From NCBI GenBank assembly GCA_945863605.1, contig CAMAZP010000024.1:1-50889 (forward strand): a stretch of 50,889 bases of DNA, read 5' to 3'. How positions within the stretch are numbered: the first letter of the stretch is position 1; the number at the start of each line of letters is the position of its first letter. This DNA comes from Chitinophaga pinensis (GTDB lineage Bacteria; Bacteroidota; Bacteroidia; Flavobacteriales_D; Crocinitomicaceae). The translations under genes and the position numbers were made by a program. This document shows, piece after piece, positions 35,087 through 43,558 of the stretch. Below the pieces are notes generated by a model that saw only the letters and a list, made by a program, of their open reading frames with translations, did not search any database and had not been told where the DNA came from.

Positions 35087-35857
35087 TTATTTTTTAGCAA
35101 TGTATAATAGTTCGTCTTTCATTAATCGGTACTTTTCAATAACCGCTGTATCAAATTTTTGTTTTGTGTCGTAAATAGTAACCCTGAATCCAACTTTTTC
35201 AAGCCACTGTGGGTAATCTCTACCAAACAAGCGCACATGGTCTTTTTGCCAAAAATGTTTTTCTCTTTCAGCAGGGGAAGTAATGCTTGGATCTTCGTAG
35301 GTAATTGCTCTAGACATATCTTGCGGAACTTGCATAATTGCCCAACCACCCGGTTTCATAACGCGGAAAATTTCTTTCATACACTGAATAGGATCATCCA
35401 CGTGTTCCATAACGTGATTACAAAAAACAACGTCAAAGCGATTGTCCTCCAAGGGAATTTGGTGCAAATCAAAATGTAAATCAGCTATTGGTGATTCTAA
35501 ATCTCCAGTTAAATAGTTCAGGTTTTGTTGTTTTTTAAACAGCTGAATGAAACATTGTTCTGGAGCGATATGCAAAACGTTTAATTGTTTCGCGGTGAAG
35601 AAATCACTTTCATTTTTGAGATACAACCACATTAAACGGTGACGCTCTAAGGTTAAATCATAGGGACACAAGACGTTTTCACGATGAGCGACTTCTGAAC
35701 CATAGGAAAGAAATTTAGAAAAAGATTTTTCACAAACTGGACATTCTACCTTATTTCCTTTGTAAAGAATCGGTGCAAAAATCTTGAAAACGTAACTTAA
35801 ACGAATCAATAAAGGTCGAGGAAGCTTGTTGAGAAGGAATTTATAAAGTTTTTTCAC
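35087..35857 (-). CDS. Class I SAM-dependent methyltransferase with N-terminal zinc-ribbon-like Cys motif
   Basis: Translation starts at GTG 35857-35855. The 256-residue protein has VECPVCEKSFSKFL...VLCPYD, a CxxC plus Cys arrangement near residues 38-65. A Rossmann-type methyltransferase follows: the SAM loop is degenerate (NVLHIAPEQCFIQ, lacking GxGxG), then DLESPIADLHFDLHQIPLEDNRFDVVFCNHVMEHVDDP and RVMKPGGWAIMQVPQD. The MEHV motif is typical of the UbiE/Coq5-like fold. Small-molecule, lipid or glycan targets are all possible. It is the first gene of a three-gene unit with the MbnP- and MauG-like genes (gaps of 3 and 2 nt). A TATCTTTG element (35862-35869) lies 4 nt before the GTG, implying a nearly leaderless message. 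Confidence 0.82.
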   Translation of the reverse strand: MKKLYKFLLNKLPRPLLIRLSYVFKIFAPILYKGNKVECPVCEKSFSKFLSYGSEVAHRENVLCPYDLTLERHRLMWLYLKNESDFFTAKQLNVLHIAPEQCFIQLFKKQQNLNYLTGDLESPIADLHFDLHQIPLEDNRFDVVFCNHVMEHVDDPIQCMKEIFRVMKPGGWAIMQVPQDMSRAITYEDPSITSPAEREKHFWQKDHVRLFGRDYPQWLEKVGFRVTIYDTKQKFDTAVIEKYRLMKDELLYIAKK

Positions 35858-35861
35858 TTGA

Positions 35862-35869
35862 CAAAGATA
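35862..35869 (-). promoter_or_regulatory. -7 element TATCTTTG of the methyltransferase-MbnP-MauG operon
   Basis: The minus strand reads TATCTTTG (TAnnTTTG). It ends 4 nt before the GTG start codon, so the transcript would begin at or just inside the start codon. No well-spaced -33 TTG was seen. Confidence 0.35.
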
Positions 35870-35935
35870 GAGTTAAATTCAAAATCAGAATAACGAATCA
35901 CTATTGTCGAACAAAACTATGCTCTGACTTTTTGT

Positions 35936-36565
35936 TTATCTAATAAATTCTGAAGTAAGGATTGCCGGTTTTCCTCTTAAATCAATATAATGAACATCAA
36001 ATTTGAGAAGCGTTCCTTCAGGTAATTTTGATATGTTTTCTTTAACAACTTCCGATAAAGTAGAACCTTTTACAGTAACAGTTACAGCGTTGTATGAAAC
36101 ATCAATTTGAGTAATTTTAAGGTTGTTTTCAATATCTTCATCAGGTAGTTTAATTTCAAAATTTAAGTTTTTCGGATCTATTTTTTCACCTGAAGATACC
36201 CCACCTAAAAAAAGGTTTTTTCGCGGATTTCCTTTTAATTTTACGGTAAACTTGTCGATTATTACTTTTTCGCTAACGTTTGTTTCAGGATTAATTAAAT
36301 AATCAAATACTATCATTTCCGCTTCAAATCGTGTAACGGTATCCATCAGTTGAATTAGGTACGTTTTATGTTTGTTGGTGCGTTCTATAATAAATGTTCC
36401 ATCGAAATTAACGGGGTAACCTTTTTCAACATAGAATGAATTGGCATATTCACGGAAAAAAACGGAGTCCTTTGTTCCGTTGAAAAAGTAGATATTATCT
36501 AATTGAGAAAATAGACCCCAAGAAAAAAAGTAAAAAAATAAGATGAAAACAAATTTTAATGACAT
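35936..36565 (-). CDS. Exported protein of unknown function (209 residues)
   Basis: The protein opens with a signal peptide (MSLKFVFILFFYFFSWGLFSQ). The mature part is rich in beta-strands (TFIIERTNKHKTYLIQLMD, VIIDKFTVKLKGNPRKNLFLGG, LKITQIDVSYNAVTVTVKG) and resembles an Ig-like or pilus-type beta domain; no motif or catalytic residue is recognised. The start codon overlaps the last 10 nt of rpiB, so translation is likely coupled. A link to sugar phosphate metabolism is not implied by this. Family unknown. Confidence 0.6.
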   Translation of the reverse strand: MSLKFVFILFFYFFSWGLFSQLDNIYFFNGTKDSVFFREYANSFYVEKGYPVNFDGTFIIERTNKHKTYLIQLMDTVTRFEAEMIVFDYLINPETNVSEKVIIDKFTVKLKGNPRKNLFLGGVSSGEKIDPKNLNFEIKLPDEDIENNLKITQIDVSYNAVTVTVKGSTLSEVVKENISKLPEGTLLKFDVHYIDLRGKPAILTSEFIR

Positions 36566-36996
36566 GCGATTTTATTAATGCGTTTCTGATGGCGTCCACC
36601 TTCAAAATCTGTGCTAAAAAATGCTTCAACGATTTCTAATGCCTCACTTTCAGGTATAAATCTTGCAGGTAAAACAAGAATATTTGCGTTGTTGTGTTGG
36701 CGCGCAAGTACAGCAATTTCTTTTTTCCAACACAAAGCACTTCTGATTCCTTGGTGTTTATTTGCAGTCATATTTATACCGTTTCCTGAACCACAAATTA
36801 AAATTCCAAGCATACCCTCATGCGCCTCAACTTTTGTTGCAACAGGATGCGCATAGTCAGGGTAATCAATGCTTGCATCTGAATCACAACCAAAATCTTC
36901 AAGGTGTTTTCCTTTTGTAGATAAATGTTTAATAATGGTTTCTTTAAGTTGAAATCCAGCATGATCAGCGCCGATAGGTATTATTTGAGATGACAT
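36556..36996 (-). CDS. rpiB: Ribose-5-phosphate isomerase B
   Basis: This 146-residue cytosolic enzyme interconverts ribose 5-phosphate and ribulose 5-phosphate in the pentose phosphate pathway. It has the RpiB/LacAB core: IPIGADHAGFQLKETIIKHL (the GADHAG phosphate/substrate loop), DYPDYAHPVATKV, GILICGSGNGINMTANKHQGIRSALCW with the catalytic Cys in CGSG, and HNNANILVLPARF. The family's length is 140-150 residues. A second gene for an unknown exported protein overlaps its 3' end by 10 nt. Confidence 0.96.
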   Translation of the reverse strand: MSSQIIPIGADHAGFQLKETIIKHLSTKGKHLEDFGCDSDASIDYPDYAHPVATKVEAHEGMLGILICGSGNGINMTANKHQGIRSALCWKKEIAVLARQHNNANILVLPARFIPESEALEIVEAFFSTDFEGGRHQKRINKIACH

Positions 36997-37077
36997 ATTT
37001 TGTTTTTGTAAATGTAAGAATTTTCAAATTTCTGTTTATCTATTTTCTTTCGAATTGTCGTAGTTCTTGCAATAATT

Positions 37078-37974
37078 TTATTTGTTATTCAACTTGTAAG
37101 AAATTCCAATTCCAAGAACCGATTTGAATTGTGTGCGCGGACCAAAACCGCCGTTTACATCTCGAATATTGATGTCATCGTCGTAGATTAAATTCCACTG
37201 CGCAGATGCAGTAAACAAAGAATTAACTCTAAAAATCAATAGTAATTCAGCATTGACATCAATATTTTGTGGATTGTTCAAGTAATTACTAAACAATTCC
37301 AATTTTGACTTCATTTCGATATTTTTGGCAAGCGTACGTTCGTATTTCATCTTGAAATAGGCTCCATATTCTTGCCGGTAATGACTTCCCTTTTCTACCC
37401 CAAAGGCACCAATTGAAGCAAGCGAGTCATCTATTACAAAAGTTGATTTTGCTGCAAAAAGCGAGGCGAATACTGAAAACTTATCACTTTTTATATAGTC
37501 AATTCCTAGAGCAAGATTTAAGTATCCTGGAGCCATAAAAGTGGAAACTTTTAACGAATCATTAGGATAATTAAAACCATCAGCCATTTGTGTTCTAAAG
37601 CCAATGTTGATTGATGTGTAGTAATAGTTTGAAAATTTCACTCCGCATGCACTTGATAAATCTAGCCGATCATCTGTTTTTTGAATTGTATTGCCGTTTT
37701 TTTTATCTAAATACATAATTCCACCAAGAGCAATACCTATATCATTCGACCATTTCAGGTTTCGCTTTGTAAACAATGCACTTGCACCAATTGAAGCAAT
37801 CATCGAAAAATTGTTTCTACCACCAGCATTCCAATTGACAAAAGAATTTTGTGTTCCATTTAAAGTGTAAAGTGATTTTATTTTCCAATTACGAACAGTA
37901 TCTTGCTGTGCATGCACAGAAATATGTATTAAAAACACAAGTGATAAGAGGTTAAATAATGTAATTTTGTACAT
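37078..37974 (-). CDS. DUF3078 family outer-membrane protein
   Basis: The 298-residue exported protein (signal peptide ending SVHAQ) has the DUF3078 hallmarks: WKIKSLYTLNGTQNSFVNWNAGG near the start, followed by strands such as IASIGASALFTKRNLKWSNDIG and KTDDRLDLSSACGVKFS, with an SYKLN-type end. DUF3078 proteins are Bacteroidota outer-membrane proteins of unknown function. The gene is divergent from the DUF3089 gene, with 27 bp between the start codons, so the two starts share promoter space. Confidence 0.85.
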   Translation of the reverse strand: MYKITLFNLLSLVFLIHISVHAQQDTVRNWKIKSLYTLNGTQNSFVNWNAGGRNNFSMIASIGASALFTKRNLKWSNDIGIALGGIMYLDKKNGNTIQKTDDRLDLSSACGVKFSNYYYTSINIGFRTQMADGFNYPNDSLKVSTFMAPGYLNLALGIDYIKSDKFSVFASLFAAKSTFVIDDSLASIGAFGVEKGSHYRQEYGAYFKMKYERTLAKNIEMKSKLELFSNYLNNPQNIDVNAELLLIFRVNSLFTASAQWNLIYDDDINIRDVNGGFGPRTQFKSVLGIGISYKLNNK

Positions 37975-38001
37975 CTAATTAATTTAACAAATACAAAAAT
38001 A

Positions 38002-38982
38002 ATGTTCTCTAAAATTGTCTTTTTAACGCTTGTTTGGAATCTTTTAACATTCCAATGTTTCTCACAACAAATTAATTATGCTGAAAAGTCAAATTGGGCT
38101 GTATTTCCTGGTAATTATACTAAAGAACTCAAAAGTTATTTGAAAGACTCGAGTTTATTGTCTCAAGTGGATGTTTTTTATATTTATCCAACTGTATTTT
38201 TGGAAAAAACTGACGAACGTTGGAACATTCCGATAGATGATGAAAATCAGCGACGTAAAATTCTTGATAATGCTATTCGTTTTCAAGCGTCAGCATGGGT
38301 TGAAGCGGGAAGAATGTATGTTCCATATTACCGTCAAGCACACATTCGTTCCTATCGAAATTTAGAAACAGGAGGACGAGAAGCACTATTATTGGCTTAT
38401 TCCGATGTAAAAACTGCATTTCAATATTATCTAACTTATCATAATAATGGGCGTCCAATTATATTAGCGGGACACAGTCAAGGTTCAACACATTTGATGT
38501 TGTTATTGAAAGAGTTTTTCGACAATAAACCACTTCAAAATCAATTGGTAGCAGCGTATTTACCTGGAATTGGAATTAAGAAAACAGAATATCAAACGAT
38601 AAAATTATTAACTGATTCTTCACAAACAGGTGGCTACGTTAGTTGGAATACCTTTAAGAAAAAGTTAAATAAAGAAAAATACGAAAATTGGTACAAAGGT
38701 TCTTCGGTAGTGAATCCTGTTACGTGGGATTTATCCAGAACTGCCGATCGCAATCTTCACAAGGGTTTTTTATTTAACAATAGTTCGATTTATAGACAAT
38801 CATTTACAACGCATTTAATTGATGGAGCAATTTGGATTTCAACACCACATTTTCCATTCAGAAGTATGGCTTGGACAATGGACGACTATCACATTGGTGA
38901 CGTTAATTTATTTTGGGAAGATGTTCGATACAATGCAAAATTACGTGCGAGAAAGTTTGTATCTAGTGAAAAGAAACAATAA
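38002..38982 (+). CDS. DUF3089 alpha/beta-hydrolase-like exported protein
   Basis: The 326-residue protein has a signal peptide (about 1-21, ending CFSQ) followed by the DUF3089 sequence: VDVFYIYPTVFLEKTDERWNIP, YVPYYRQAHIRSY and ILAGHSQGSTHLMLLLKEF. GHSQG at 157-161 is the nucleophile elbow, with Ser159 the likely catalytic residue. This lipase-like alpha/beta hydrolase family is widespread, with substrates unknown. A GDVNLFWEDVRYNAK stretch lies near the end. The start codon is 28 nt from that of the divergent DUF3078 gene. Confidence 0.88.
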   Translation: MFSKIVFLTLVWNLLTFQCFSQQINYAEKSNWAVFPGNYTKELKSYLKDSSLLSQVDVFYIYPTVFLEKTDERWNIPIDDENQRRKILDNAIRFQASAWVEAGRMYVPYYRQAHIRSYRNLETGGREALLLAYSDVKTAFQYYLTYHNNGRPIILAGHSQGSTHLMLLLKEFFDNKPLQNQLVAAYLPGIGIKKTEYQTIKLLTDSSQTGGYVSWNTFKKKLNKEKYENWYKGSSVVNPVTWDLSRTADRNLHKGFLFNNSSIYRQSFTTHLIDGAIWISTPHFPFRSMAWTMDDYHIGDVNLFWEDVRYNAKLRARKFVSSEKKQ

Positions 38983-39021
38983 TATCAGCCAATACTGAAA
39001 GTAAATTCTATTCTTTAGCTT

Positions 39022-39840
39022 TTAGATTAGAACGTGTTTTGATTCAATTTCTTGGTTTAAAAACTGCCTAGCATTTTGATTGAAGATAGCTGTATTTTCA
39101 GTAGTTAAATATTGACAGGAGCCATTTATAGACAGTACTTTTTCCATTTCTGGATGTACGACTAAATAGTTTTCTAATTTTTTAGCTACGATCGGACCTT
39201 GCGCAATAACTTTAATTTTTGGACCCACTAATTCTTGAATATAATCTTGTAAAATAGGGTAGTGGGTACACGCTAGAATAATGGTATCAATTAAATCATC
39301 CATTCCGATTAAATGTTCTACATCTTCTTTTATGAACATTTTACCGGCCTTACTTTTATGGCTATTATTTTCGATTAATGGAACCCACATTGGACAGGCA
39401 TGTTGTACAATGTGAATTTCAGGAGCGAACTTTCGTAACTCAATGATATATGAGCCGGATTGAATCGTACCGTTTGTTCCTAAAATACCAACGTGGTTTG
39501 AGTTTGTGAGCGATTTTATTTCTTCTGTGCTTGGGCGAATTACACCCAAAACTCTTTTAAAGCTATCTATCAGTGGTAAATCGTTTTGTTGAATTGTCCG
39601 AAGGGCTTTTGCTGATGCTGTATTGCAAGCTAAAATTACCAAAGGACAACCTTGTTCGAATAAAAACTTTACTGCTTCAAGAGTGAATTCATAAACAACA
39701 TCAAAGGAACGATTTCCGTAAGGTGCACGTGCATTATCCCCCAAATAGATATAGTCATATTGGGGTAATTGCTTGCGAATTTCATTTAATACCGTTAAGC
39801 CGCCGTAGCCAGAATCAAAAACACCAATTGGATTAATCAT
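39022..39840 (-). CDS. murI: Glutamate racemase
   Basis: Starting at the ATG at 39840-39838 (MINPIGVFDSGYGGLTV), the product has 272 residues; an upstream ATG at 39870 would add 10 residues but lies inside the terminator hairpin. Motifs: FDSGYGGLTV with the substrate-binding Asp-Ser, LACNTASAKALR with the first catalytic Cys, and LACTHYPIL with the second catalytic Cys. The enzyme makes D-glutamate for peptidoglycan in the cytosol. A terminator (39858-39885) separates it from the envelope operon upstream. Confidence 0.96.
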   Translation of the reverse strand: MINPIGVFDSGYGGLTVLNEIRKQLPQYDYIYLGDNARAPYGNRSFDVVYEFTLEAVKFLFEQGCPLVILACNTASAKALRTIQQNDLPLIDSFKRVLGVIRPSTEEIKSLTNSNHVGILGTNGTIQSGSYIIELRKFAPEIHIVQHACPMWVPLIENNSHKSKAGKMFIKEDVEHLIGMDDLIDTIILACTHYPILQDYIQELVGPKIKVIAQGPIVAKKLENYLVVHPEMEKVLSINGSCQYLTTENTAIFNQNARQFLNQEIESKHVLI

Positions 39841-39857
39841 AATTTCAAAGCTACAAA

Positions 39858-39885
39858 AAAAGGCAACCACTTCTGATTGCCTTTT
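39858..39885 (-). terminator. Rho-independent terminator of the uppS-bamA-skp operon
   Basis: On the minus strand a 9-bp stem (AAAAGGCAA pairing with TTGCCTTTT) with a 10-nt loop is followed by a run of T (TTTTTTTG). It sits 17 nt after the stop of the second skp gene and just upstream of murI. Confidence 0.8.
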
Positions 39886-39902
39886 GATTTAATATAATTG
39901 AT

Positions 39903-40412
39903 TTATTTTACTGCTTCTGCATCTAATTTTAAAACTTCGATTATTGCTTCTGGTGTACAGTCAATTCCACCCTTGTAGTATAGAGTCGCCGATTCATCAA
40001 TTACGTAGCTTAATTTTTTACGGTCAGCAACGATTTCGATAGCTTTTTGAATTCTGTCCAAGATTGGTTTGTTTAACTCTTCGTTATATACTTGTAAACC
40101 CTGTTCTAACTCACCTTGACGAGCCTCTATATCTTGTTGTTTTTTCATCAATTTATCTTGTTCCATTTTTAACAAAACGGGAGACATATCTTTGCTTGTT
40201 TGTTCAAATTTAATATAAGCTGCTTCAAATGCTTTTTGCATTTCTTGTAATTCTTTAATTCCATCAGCTCTAAAATCATCCAATTTTTTCATGGCGATTT
40301 TACGTGATTGCATCGTGTCAAGTAATTTTTGAGAATTCACATGGCCAATTTTAGATTGACTAAAAACACTCAAATTCACAAAAATTGTAACGATTAATAA
40401 TAGGTTTTTCAT
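39903..40412 (-). CDS. OmpH/Skp-like periplasmic chaperone (second copy)
   Basis: The 169-residue product has a signal peptide (ending SVFSQ) and the OmpH pattern: KIGHVNSQKLLDTMQSRK, a helical coiled coil rich in Lys/Glu/Gln (residues 40-120, with QDIEARQGELEQGLQ), then PILDRIQKAIEIVADRKKLSYVIDESA. Skp trimers hold unfolded outer-membrane proteins on their way to BamA. It follows the first skp copy by 22 nt and is the last gene of the uppS-bamA operon, ending 17 nt before a terminator. Confidence 0.92.
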   Translation of the reverse strand: MKNLLLIVTIFVNLSVFSQSKIGHVNSQKLLDTMQSRKIAMKKLDDFRADGIKELQEMQKAFEAAYIKFEQTSKDMSPVLLKMEQDKLMKKQQDIEARQGELEQGLQVYNEELNKPILDRIQKAIEIVADRKKLSYVIDESATLYYKGGIDCTPEAIIEVLKLDAEAVK

Positions 40413-40434
40413 TGTTTACTTTGTTAATTTATAT

Positions 40435-40947
40435 TTATTTATCTATTCCCATTGCTTCTAACACATCATTGCTGATGTCAGCTTCTTTCGCTGCATAAAT
40501 TAAGTTACTTTGATTGGCTTTATCGAACACGAATTCATAGCCATCTCTTTTAGCCACTTTTTTCATAGCAGTCATTATTCTATCTTGAATTGGTTTAATT
40601 AATTCTTGGCGTTTTTGAAAATAATCACCGGTTGAACTAAAATGTTGTGTTTGCAAATCAATCGCTTCTTTTTCCAATTTTTCTATTTCTGATTTCCTTT
40701 TAGCTTTCTCTTCAGTTGGTAATAAAACTTCTTCGCGTTCGAAGTTGCTTTTTTTAGTTTTTATAACAGTGTAACGCTCTTCAATTTCATTTGTCCAACG
40801 TTCAGCCATTTTATCCAATTTTTCTTTTGCTTCTATGTATTCAGGAATACTTTTCAAAATATAATCTGAGTCGATAAACGCGTACGTTTGTGCATTGGCA
40901 ATTCGCATGCCAAAAAATAAAGTTAGAACCAATAAAAACTTTAACAT
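40435..40947 (-). CDS. OmpH/Skp-like periplasmic chaperone (first copy)
   Basis: The ATG at 40947 (MLKFLLVLTLFFGMRIANAQ) gives a proper signal peptide; the longer frame to 41019 overlaps bamA and is rejected. The 170-residue product shows YAFIDSDYILKSIPEYIEAKEKL, a coiled-coil middle, and KPIQDRIMTAMKKVAKRDGYEFVFDKANQSNLIYA, as in OmpH/Skp. It lies 58 nt after bamA, and two Skp copies downstream of bamA are common in Bacteroidota. Confidence 0.92.
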   Translation of the reverse strand: MLKFLLVLTLFFGMRIANAQTYAFIDSDYILKSIPEYIEAKEKLDKMAERWTNEIEERYTVIKTKKSNFEREEVLLPTEEKAKRKSEIEKLEKEAIDLQTQHFSSTGDYFQKRQELIKPIQDRIMTAMKKVAKRDGYEFVFDKANQSNLIYAAKEADISNDVLEAMGIDK

Positions 40948-41005
40948 GATAAAAAATTTGTTTTTAAGGAACGACGAAGATACATATTTATTGTAAAATG
41001 AGACA

Positions 41006-43558
41006 TTACAATTCCCCAAGATTCATACCAATTGTAAAATTCAATTTTGGATAAAATCCTTTGGTACTAATTGATTGATCAGAGGCGGAACCAAACCCTT
41101 TTGACCAAGTGTCTAATTTGTCAAAACCTAATCCGTAATCTAATCCTAGCATACCAAACATAGGTAAGAAAACACGTATACCTACTCCAGCGGCTCTTTT
41201 AACGTTAAAGGGATTGAATTTATCAAATGTTGGGTAGGTATTTCCTGCTTCTAAAAATGTTAAAGCATAGAATGTTGCCGATGGATTTAATGATATTGGG
41301 TAACGTAATTCTAAGGTATATTTCGCAATTATTGGATCTCCTCCATTACTAGATAGCGTTTGGTCTTCATAACCCCTTAAGGCAATTATTTCTTGTCCAC
41401 CTAATTGGTTTACACCTGATAATCCACTTCCTCCCATATTGAATCTATCGAATGGTGTGATGCCCCTTGCTTTCGTGTAAGCTCCAATATAACCAAATCC
41501 AAACCGAGGCATTAAGATTAATTTTTTATCAGCGGATAGTGGTAAGAACCATTCTCCTGTAAATTTGAATTTGTAGTATTCCAAATAGTGGTAACGGTCT
41601 TTATTGCTCATTGTAGCGTAATCTTTTTCGTCTCCGAATTTTGAATACGGAACAGTTGCTTTTGCGGTAAATGTAAAATTAGATCCACTTTGCGGATAAA
41701 TAGGAGCACTTACGGAGCTTCTTTGTAACACGTATTTTAAAGCAATATCATTTGCATATCCTTCAGTGAACAACGGAAAACGTGAATCTTTCACTACATC
41801 ATAATATTGGTAACTTAATTCATAATAAGCAGTAAAATAATCATCTGGAAATTTTTTTCTTCTCCCTAATCCTATTCCTGTACCGGTAATTGAAAGTCCA
41901 GTATATGCAGGGTTAGTTCTCAAAAAACCATTAGAAGAAAGTGCTGTGTTGTTAATCCAAAACGAAAGAGAATTTGGTTTTTTACCACCCAACCAAGGTT
42001 CCGTAAACGAGAAGTTATATCCTTGGTAAAATCTCCCATTAGATTGTGCTCTTATAGAAATTCGCTGTCCATCTCCTCCTGGTAGTGGCGACCAAGCATC
42101 TTTTTTAAAGAAATTTCTAGTAGAAAAATTATTAAATGTCAAACCAACCGTTCCAATAATTCTTCCCGACTGACCTGCTGTTGCTCCACCATAGCCTCCA
42201 GATAATTCAACTTGATCCGATGATTTTTCCTCAACTACATATTCGATGTCAACAGTTCCTTTAGCTGGATTTGGCAAAGGGTTTACTTGAAAAGCTTGTT
42301 CATTAAAGAAACCCAATTGGGATAATTCACGCTGTGTTCGCATGATATCCGCTTTATTAAATAAATCTCCTGGTTTTGTTCTAATTTCTCTTAGGATCAC
42401 GAAGTCGTTCGTTTTAGTATTTCCTTTAATGGTAACAGTTCCAATTCGTGCTTCTTTTCCTTCTAAAATACGAATTTGATGGTTGATGTGATTATCCGTT
42501 ACATTCGTTTCAACAGGTATCAACTGGAAGAATAAATAACCTTTGTCCATGTAGAGCGAGGAAATATCTCTTCCGTCACCTGTTCCGTATAAACGTCCAT
42601 CAAAAAGTGATTTGTTATATAAATCTCCTTTTTTAATTCCTAGTATAGAGTCCAAGAAAGAGGATCTATATTTTGAATTTCCTGTCCATTCTAAATCTCC
42701 AAAGTAATACTTTGCACCCTCAGAAATTTCTATTTTAATTTTTAGATTTTTTTCGTCTAATTGGTAAACAGTATCTTTTAAAATGTGGGCATCTCTCAAA
42801 CCAACGGCATTAAATTTAGCTAGCAAAGCTATTTTATCTTTTTCGTAGGTAGATTCTGTAAATTTAGAACGTTTGAAAACACGAAGAATCGACTTTTGCT
42901 TCGTATCTTTCATCGCTAATTTTAATTTCCATATTGGAACTTCTGTGTTCCCAACGATTTCAATTTCTTTAATTCCAATTCTTGCACCCTTTTTTATATC
43001 GATTAAGAAAATTTCGGAATCGTTTATCAAAGTGTCTTTTATGCGATTGATTTCGACTTTTGTATTGTAGAAACTCTTTTCTCTGAAATAACTTCTGATT
43101 TTACTCTCCGTTTGAAAAACTAAATTCTCTGTGATTGTCTTTCCTGCATACAGTGTAATTTCTTCCCTTAATTTATCTGCTTCACGTTTGTTTACACCTT
43201 TGAATCTGAATTTTGACAGTTTTGGACGTGGAACTAATTCAATAATTAGGTATACTACTCCTGCAATTTCTTTTTCTGCATAAATGGAAATGTTGGAGAA
43301 AATACCTTCGTTCCAAAGATTTTTGATTGCTTTATTGATTTGTTCGCTTGGTAATGTGATTTTTTGTCCTTGTCTTAAGCCTGCTATTAACTTAATTGCT
43401 TGGTGGTCATAGTTTTCTGCCCCCAAAACTTTAATCGGACCAATTTCATATTCTTTTGGAACTTTGTAACTAAAATCAATTTCCCCAAGAGTAATAGGTC
43501 CTTCTTGTGAAAAAATCGAGTAGGAAAAAAATAAAAACAGGGCTAATAATCCTCTCAT
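41006..43558 (-). CDS. bamA: Outer-membrane protein assembly factor BamA
   Basis: This 850-residue Omp85 protein has a signal peptide (ending YSIFSQ). Its series of POTRA domains (residues about 35-430) includes IKVLGAENYDHQAIKLIAGLRQGQ, FKGVNKREADKLREEI, GIKEIEIVGNTEVPIWKLKLAM and GTVTIKGNTKTNDFVILREI. A 16-strand barrel follows from about 450, with the Omp85 motifs RISIRAQSNGRFYQGYNFSFTEPWLGG and FNMGGSGLSGVNQLGGQEIIALRGYE (the latter containing the lid-loop LRGYE). It inserts beta-barrels into the outer membrane. The start overlaps the uppS stop by 4 nt (ATGA), and two Skp genes follow. Confidence 0.97.
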   Translation of the reverse strand: MRGLLALFLFFSYSIFSQEGPITLGEIDFSYKVPKEYEIGPIKVLGAENYDHQAIKLIAGLRQGQKITLPSEQINKAIKNLWNEGIFSNISIYAEKEIAGVVYLIIELVPRPKLSKFRFKGVNKREADKLREEITLYAGKTITENLVFQTESKIRSYFREKSFYNTKVEINRIKDTLINDSEIFLIDIKKGARIGIKEIEIVGNTEVPIWKLKLAMKDTKQKSILRVFKRSKFTESTYEKDKIALLAKFNAVGLRDAHILKDTVYQLDEKNLKIKIEISEGAKYYFGDLEWTGNSKYRSSFLDSILGIKKGDLYNKSLFDGRLYGTGDGRDISSLYMDKGYLFFQLIPVETNVTDNHINHQIRILEGKEARIGTVTIKGNTKTNDFVILREIRTKPGDLFNKADIMRTQRELSQLGFFNEQAFQVNPLPNPAKGTVDIEYVVEEKSSDQVELSGGYGGATAGQSGRIIGTVGLTFNNFSTRNFFKKDAWSPLPGGDGQRISIRAQSNGRFYQGYNFSFTEPWLGGKKPNSLSFWINNTALSSNGFLRTNPAYTGLSITGTGIGLGRRKKFPDDYFTAYYELSYQYYDVVKDSRFPLFTEGYANDIALKYVLQRSSVSAPIYPQSGSNFTFTAKATVPYSKFGDEKDYATMSNKDRYHYLEYYKFKFTGEWFLPLSADKKLILMPRFGFGYIGAYTKARGITPFDRFNMGGSGLSGVNQLGGQEIIALRGYEDQTLSSNGGDPIIAKYTLELRYPISLNPSATFYALTFLEAGNTYPTFDKFNPFNVKRAAGVGIRVFLPMFGMLGLDYGLGFDKLDTWSKGFGSASDQSISTKGFYPKLNFTIGMNLGEL

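Noticed and set aside
39841..39870. Longer N-terminus of glutamate racemase
   Set aside because: The upstream ATG lies inside the terminator hairpin of the preceding operon; the family starts near the MINPIGVFDSG Met.
40948..41019. Longer N-terminus of the first Skp copy
   Set aside because: It overlaps bamA and hides a perfect signal peptide that starts at 40947.
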